DNA of 64,000 nt from Pyronema omphalodes (Eukaryota; Ascomycota; Pezizomycetes; Pezizales; Pyronemataceae): positions 1,364,001 to 1,428,000 of the forward strand of contig JAJJXM010000002.1 in assembly GCA_024516155.1 (NCBI GenBank), written 5' to 3'. Shown one piece after another: positions 62,331-64,000 of the stretch; position 1 is the stretch's first letter; every line of letters begins with the position of its first letter. The notes below the pieces were generated by a model. It saw only the letters and a program-made list of their open reading frames with translations. It was not told the DNA's origin and made no database searches. The translations under genes and the position numbers were made by a program.

Positions 62331-63634
62331 ATGAATACGATAAAGCAGAATACGAAACCCCATATCGCCGTGGTTGGGTAAGCTTCGTCTCCAGTCCCCG
62401 TCTCCGGCTCTTCTACACAGCTACCTACGTCTCTACTACATCCCTATGCCCAAGCTCTCCCCCTCGTCCCCTCCACTACCACAACTGCCATCCCCAATCA
62501 CCAAACTAACATGTCCATAGCGCCGGCGTCATAGGCCTCGAAACCGCTCTTCAACTACTCACCCTCGGGCACCCCGTGACGATAATAGCCGCGCACTTCC
62601 CCGGCTCCAGCAGCATCGACTACACCTCTCCAGCCGCTGGTGCTCACTGGCGCACCCAATCCGACGACCTTTTTATCCGACACTGCGACGCAGTTACCTA
62701 TCTTTCCTGGCTATCACTATTCTCACCGTCACCTTCTTCAACGCACTCCGAAATCACCGCCTTTCTTTCAACACCCGACGCATTAGCAGTCACCGCCGAG
62801 ACCGGATTAGCATTACACCCCGCAGTTGGGTATACCGAACTAGAAGGGGAGGATTTAAGTGAAGTATGGTGGCGGGATTTAGTACTAGACTTCCGGGTGC
62901 TGCGAGATGATGAATTACCCGCTGGCTGCAAAAGTGGTGTAAGCTACACGACTTTCGCAATTGATCCGAACCAGTATCTTCGTTACCTACTCGCAAAATG
63001 CGAGGCTCTCGGCGTAAAAACAATTCGGAGGAAAATCAGCTCTTTGGGTGAGGTCTACACTCTGCCGGGCCTGGAGAGGATAGCGGCAGTTGTTAATAGC
63101 ACTGGTATGGGGGCGCGGGAATTAGCAGGGGATATAACGGTGTATCCAATTAAAGGACAGACGGTGTTGGTGAAGGGAGAGTGTAAGAAGATTGTGTTCC
63201 GGCAAACCAAAGAGGGGTGGCAGGATGCTGTTCTCTTACGCCCTGGAGTGGGGACAATATTGGGGGTTAGTAAGGATAAGGGGGATTGGACGGATGGAGA
63301 GGACAAAGCTACGACTCAGTGGATATTGGAGAGAAGTGCTAAGCTGGCGCCGGAGCTGATGAAGGATGGCGCCTTTGAAATTATCGGGGTGAATGTTGGG
63401 AGACGACCGGCTAGGGAGGGAGGAATTCGGGTTGAGATTGAAAAAATAGGGGATCAGGTAGTGCTGCATCATTATGGGCATGGAGGTGTTGGGTGGGTTC
63501 TCCAAAGAATAGGTCTGGGAAAGGTTGGACGGAAGAAGCTGACGTCACTTAGATTTCAAACCTCGATCGGATCAGCAGAAACGGCAGTAAAGACATTATT
63601 AATGCATCTCTCCGGGGTAAAAAGTAAACTATGA
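62331..63634 (+). CDS. D-amino-acid oxidase, peroxisomal
   Basis: Three exons, 62331-62377, 62521-63492 and 63553-63634, give 366 residues. The enzyme oxidises D-amino acids to imino acids with FAD, making hydrogen peroxide. The first intron splits the FAD dinucleotide-binding motif HIAVVGAGVIGLE. DYTSPAAGAHW is the second conserved FAD-contact block. INVGRRPAREGGIRVE-like sequence (here beginning GVNVGRR) carries the substrate-carboxylate Arg. The end reads HHYGHGGVGFQTSIGSAETAV, a full match to the D-amino-acid oxidase signature, but only if a 60-nt intron (63493-63552, GTGGGT..CTTAG, GCTGAC branch site) is removed. This intron has no stop and a length divisible by three, so the unspliced frame stays open (386 residues) yet destroys the signature. 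The protein ends Ser-Lys-Leu, a canonical PTS1 peroxisomal targeting signal. Confidence 0.94.
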
Positions 63635-63743
63635 TACATTCACAAAGAAATCTTGGTATAAGTATGGTATATCCAAATCCAATGCAACTCATTTCTTGAT
63701 CCACCTGATCCATTTCTTCGAATCCTCCCTTATCATTCATCCA

Positions 63744-64000
63744 TTAAATAAGTTTCGCTTCAATCTTGAGTCCTGCTCTGTCTAGGAGACGGAAAAGTTC
63801 CGGGGATGCCAAAGTTGCGGGGGTTAGAATACCGCCTCCGAGCTGTGCTGCGAGAGTGTCGGTGCTGTAGAGAATACTGTTGGCGGCTTGAACCATACAG
63901 AGCGCTGTGAGAGAATAGGGATCAATTGTGCTCTGTACGGTGACCAAGGCTTTGCGGGGGTTCTCGCTGCCGTCGTCTGCTATCGCTACTCCACGCCATT
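63744..64000 (-). CDS. Saccharopine-dehydrogenase-like oxidoreductase, C-terminal part, cut by the window edge
   Basis: The stop codon is at 63744-63746 and the frame is open to the window edge, giving about 84 residues of a larger protein. Visible blocks are GVAIADDGSENPRKA, STIDPYSLTALCMVQAANSI and GGGILTPATLASPELFRLL. These match the C-terminal region of the saccharopine dehydrogenase-like (trans-acting enoyl-reductase type) family. Members are NAD(P)-binding proteins often tied to lipid bodies or membranes; a precise substrate cannot be given. It converges on the D-amino-acid oxidase gene with a gap of 109 bases between stop codons. Confidence 0.75.
   Translation of the reverse strand, partial: WRGVAIADDGSENPRKALVTVQSTIDPYSLTALCMVQAANSILYSTDTLAAQLGGGILTPATLASPELFRLLDRAGLKIEAKLI

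Noticed and set aside
19517..62331. Biosynthetic gene cluster around P450 reductase, epoxide hydrolase and D-amino-acid oxidase
   Set aside because: They lie about 20 kb apart, separated by housekeeping genes, with no polyketide or peptide synthase, terpene enzyme, P450 or transcription factor present.

Overview
This looks like nuclear DNA of a filamentous ascomycete (Pezizomycotina). The genes are split by short introns (mostly about 48-140 nt) with GT..AG borders and CTAAC/CTGAC-like branch sites. The proteins are of fungal type: RPN1, RPB11, a Tao3/Mor2-type morphogenesis protein, a fungal NADPH-cytochrome P450 reductase and a fungal GT2-like protein. I cannot place it to class. No rRNA, CRISPR array or intact transposon was seen. 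I saw no convincing tRNA gene, although I could not run a covariance-model search.

Layout. 1-16.9 kb has no gene I can support. Its first 4 kb is packed with short simple-sequence repeats. It also holds an ATACCTA heptamer array (3871-3926), a diverged direct duplication (about 13.4-13.9 kb), a probable TIR-bounded MITE (about 14.38-14.62 kb) and perhaps a decayed copia scrap (about 15.8 kb). From 16.9 to 34.3 kb is a dense block of conserved genes: a GT2-like protein (-) divergent from RPN1 (+), then RPB11 (+), a mitochondrial ICP55-type Xaa-Pro aminopeptidase (+), and a very large Tao3/Mor2/PAG1 gene (-). After a 4 kb gap comes NADPH-cytochrome P450 reductase (38.4-40.7 kb, +). A 1108-residue fungal membrane protein (-) lies at 43.5-46.9 kb and a 1301-residue, mostly disordered protein (-) at 50.3-54.4 kb. 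A second dense block follows: GID8 (+), an epoxide hydrolase (-, eight exons), a pinin/SDK/memA protein (-) divergent from a peroxisomal D-amino-acid oxidase (+), and the C-terminal end of a saccharopine-dehydrogenase-like oxidoreductase (-) cut by the window edge.

The genes do not form one pathway. Most are housekeeping: proteasome base (RPN1), GID/CTLH E3 ligase (GID8), RNA polymerase II (RPB11), a splicing-associated protein (pinin), mitochondrial N-end trimming (ICP55), polar growth (Mor2) and electron supply to P450s. I see no clear biosynthetic cluster and no clearly new system. The points most worth a second look are two 60-nt introns without in-frame stops that automatic gene callers would read through (DAAO, pinin), three likely AAG 3' splice sites, the enlarged membrane protein at 43.5 kb, and the MITE.

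Exon borders were worked out by hand from reading frame, splice consensus and remembered family consensus. No alignment or search was run.
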